A program made the position numbers and the translations under genes. Shown piece after piece: positions 51,990 through 52,215 of a stretch of DNA of 52,215 nucleotides (position 1 is the stretch's first letter; each line of letters opens with the position of its first letter). Under the pieces are notes generated by a model. That model saw only the letters and a list, made by a program, of their open reading frames with translations, had not been told where the DNA came from and ran no database searches. This stretch comes from Bryobacterales bacterium (GTDB lineage: Bacteria; Acidobacteriota; Terriglobia; Bryobacterales; UBA6623): positions 15,555-67,769 of the forward strand of contig JAPPMG010000062.1 in assembly GCA_028819215.1 (NCBI GenBank), given 5' to 3'.

Positions 51990-52215
51990 GCTGAGATGAA
52001 CCCGTCAGACGCGGCCGGTGCGGACTACACCTCGAGGCCTCATCTATTGTCTACTTGCCGAGCTTACATGCTAGGAGACGCTGCTCATGCCGCTCTTGCA
52101 GGCTCTTGGGCAGCGGGTGACAGCGAATGCGCATCCGTGCTAAAGGCCAGTGAGACAAGAGCCCAGGGCTATTTTTTTGTTCGTCGCTAGCCGCTGCGAT
52201 CATCGGTTTCCCTCT
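51990..52215. other. Right-hand end of the window
   Basis: About 225 bp upstream of the permease gene. No complete gene is visible. A T7 run at 52172-52178 follows a very short GC dyad (AGCCC-A-GGGCT), too tight for a normal hairpin. The permease promoter is presumably here, but I cannot point to it. Confidence 0.35.

Noticed and set aside
52155..52180. T7 run next to AGCCCAGGGCT as an intrinsic terminator
   Set aside because: The dyad leaves a one-base loop, which cannot form a normal hairpin, and no gene ends just before it.
1..52215. CRISPR arrays, tRNA and rRNA genes
   Set aside because: No regularly spaced repeats and no clover-leaf or rRNA signature sequences were noticed on either strand; a covariance-model scan could overturn this for tRNAs.

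Overview
This is a 52 kb piece of a GC-rich bacterial chromosome. The gene families point to an uncultivated Acidobacteriota member, possibly near Bryobacterales/Solibacteres. The clues are a large Oar-like TonB-dependent protein with an N-terminal carboxypeptidase-regulatory domain, a cytochrome-c/DUF1549/DUF1553 plus DUF1501 pair, a 940-residue haem-binding propeller protein, repeated TAT-exported Gfo/Idh/MocA oxidoreductases, and squalene-hopene cyclase with HpnH. This placement is inference from families, because no rRNA or tRNA gene was seen. The first ~120 bases are C/G homopolymer and look like a low-quality contig end.

Layout. 0.1-5.2 kb holds sugar-type genes on the minus strand (two Gfo/Idh/MocA proteins and a TIM-barrel isomerase/epimerase), separated by remnants of IS1380-type and ISAzo13-type transposases. 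5.2-5.6 kb is a decayed hipBA-like module. 5.7-8.5 kb carries an unknown protein coupled to a MauE/DoxX-thioredoxin membrane protein, and divergently a third Gfo/Idh/MocA protein. 8.5-18 kb is the most distinctive block: an HpnI-like glycosyltransferase, two tautomerase-superfamily genes, a VapBC-type toxin-antitoxin pair, and then a tight same-strand run shc-hpnH-MDR dehydrogenase-aguB-aguA that joins hopanoid synthesis to agmatine-to-putrescine conversion. 18.2-18.9 kb is a second vapBC.

19.3-25.9 kb encodes an HtrA protease, the PSD1-type cytochrome/DUF1549/DUF1553 protein, its DUF1501 partner and a small exported protein. 26-31.8 kb has a 7Fe ferredoxin, a cytochrome c'-like protein, an M28 peptidase lipoprotein, a GlcD-type FAD oxidase coupled to an unknown helical protein, and a small membrane protein. 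31.9-36.7 kb has nagA, tmk-holB and an acyl-CoA dehydrogenase. 36.9-45.5 kb carries the Oar-like receptor, a ricin-type lectin-like secreted protein, a PQQ-like propeller and the large haem protein. 45.7-52 kb has CtaA (haem A synthase), pyruvate carboxylase and an NCS2 permease fused to an RsbW-like domain.

Several genes carry a clear -10 box only 6-8 nt before the start codon (10094-10426 minus, 18636-18884 minus, 31374-31820 minus, nagA, tmk). This suggests that leaderless mRNAs are common in this organism. No CRISPR array, prophage or intact IS was found. The strongest candidates for new biology are the hopanoid/putrescine gene chain, the NCS2-RsbW-like fusion, and the paired tautomerases in which one partner lacks the N-terminal proline.
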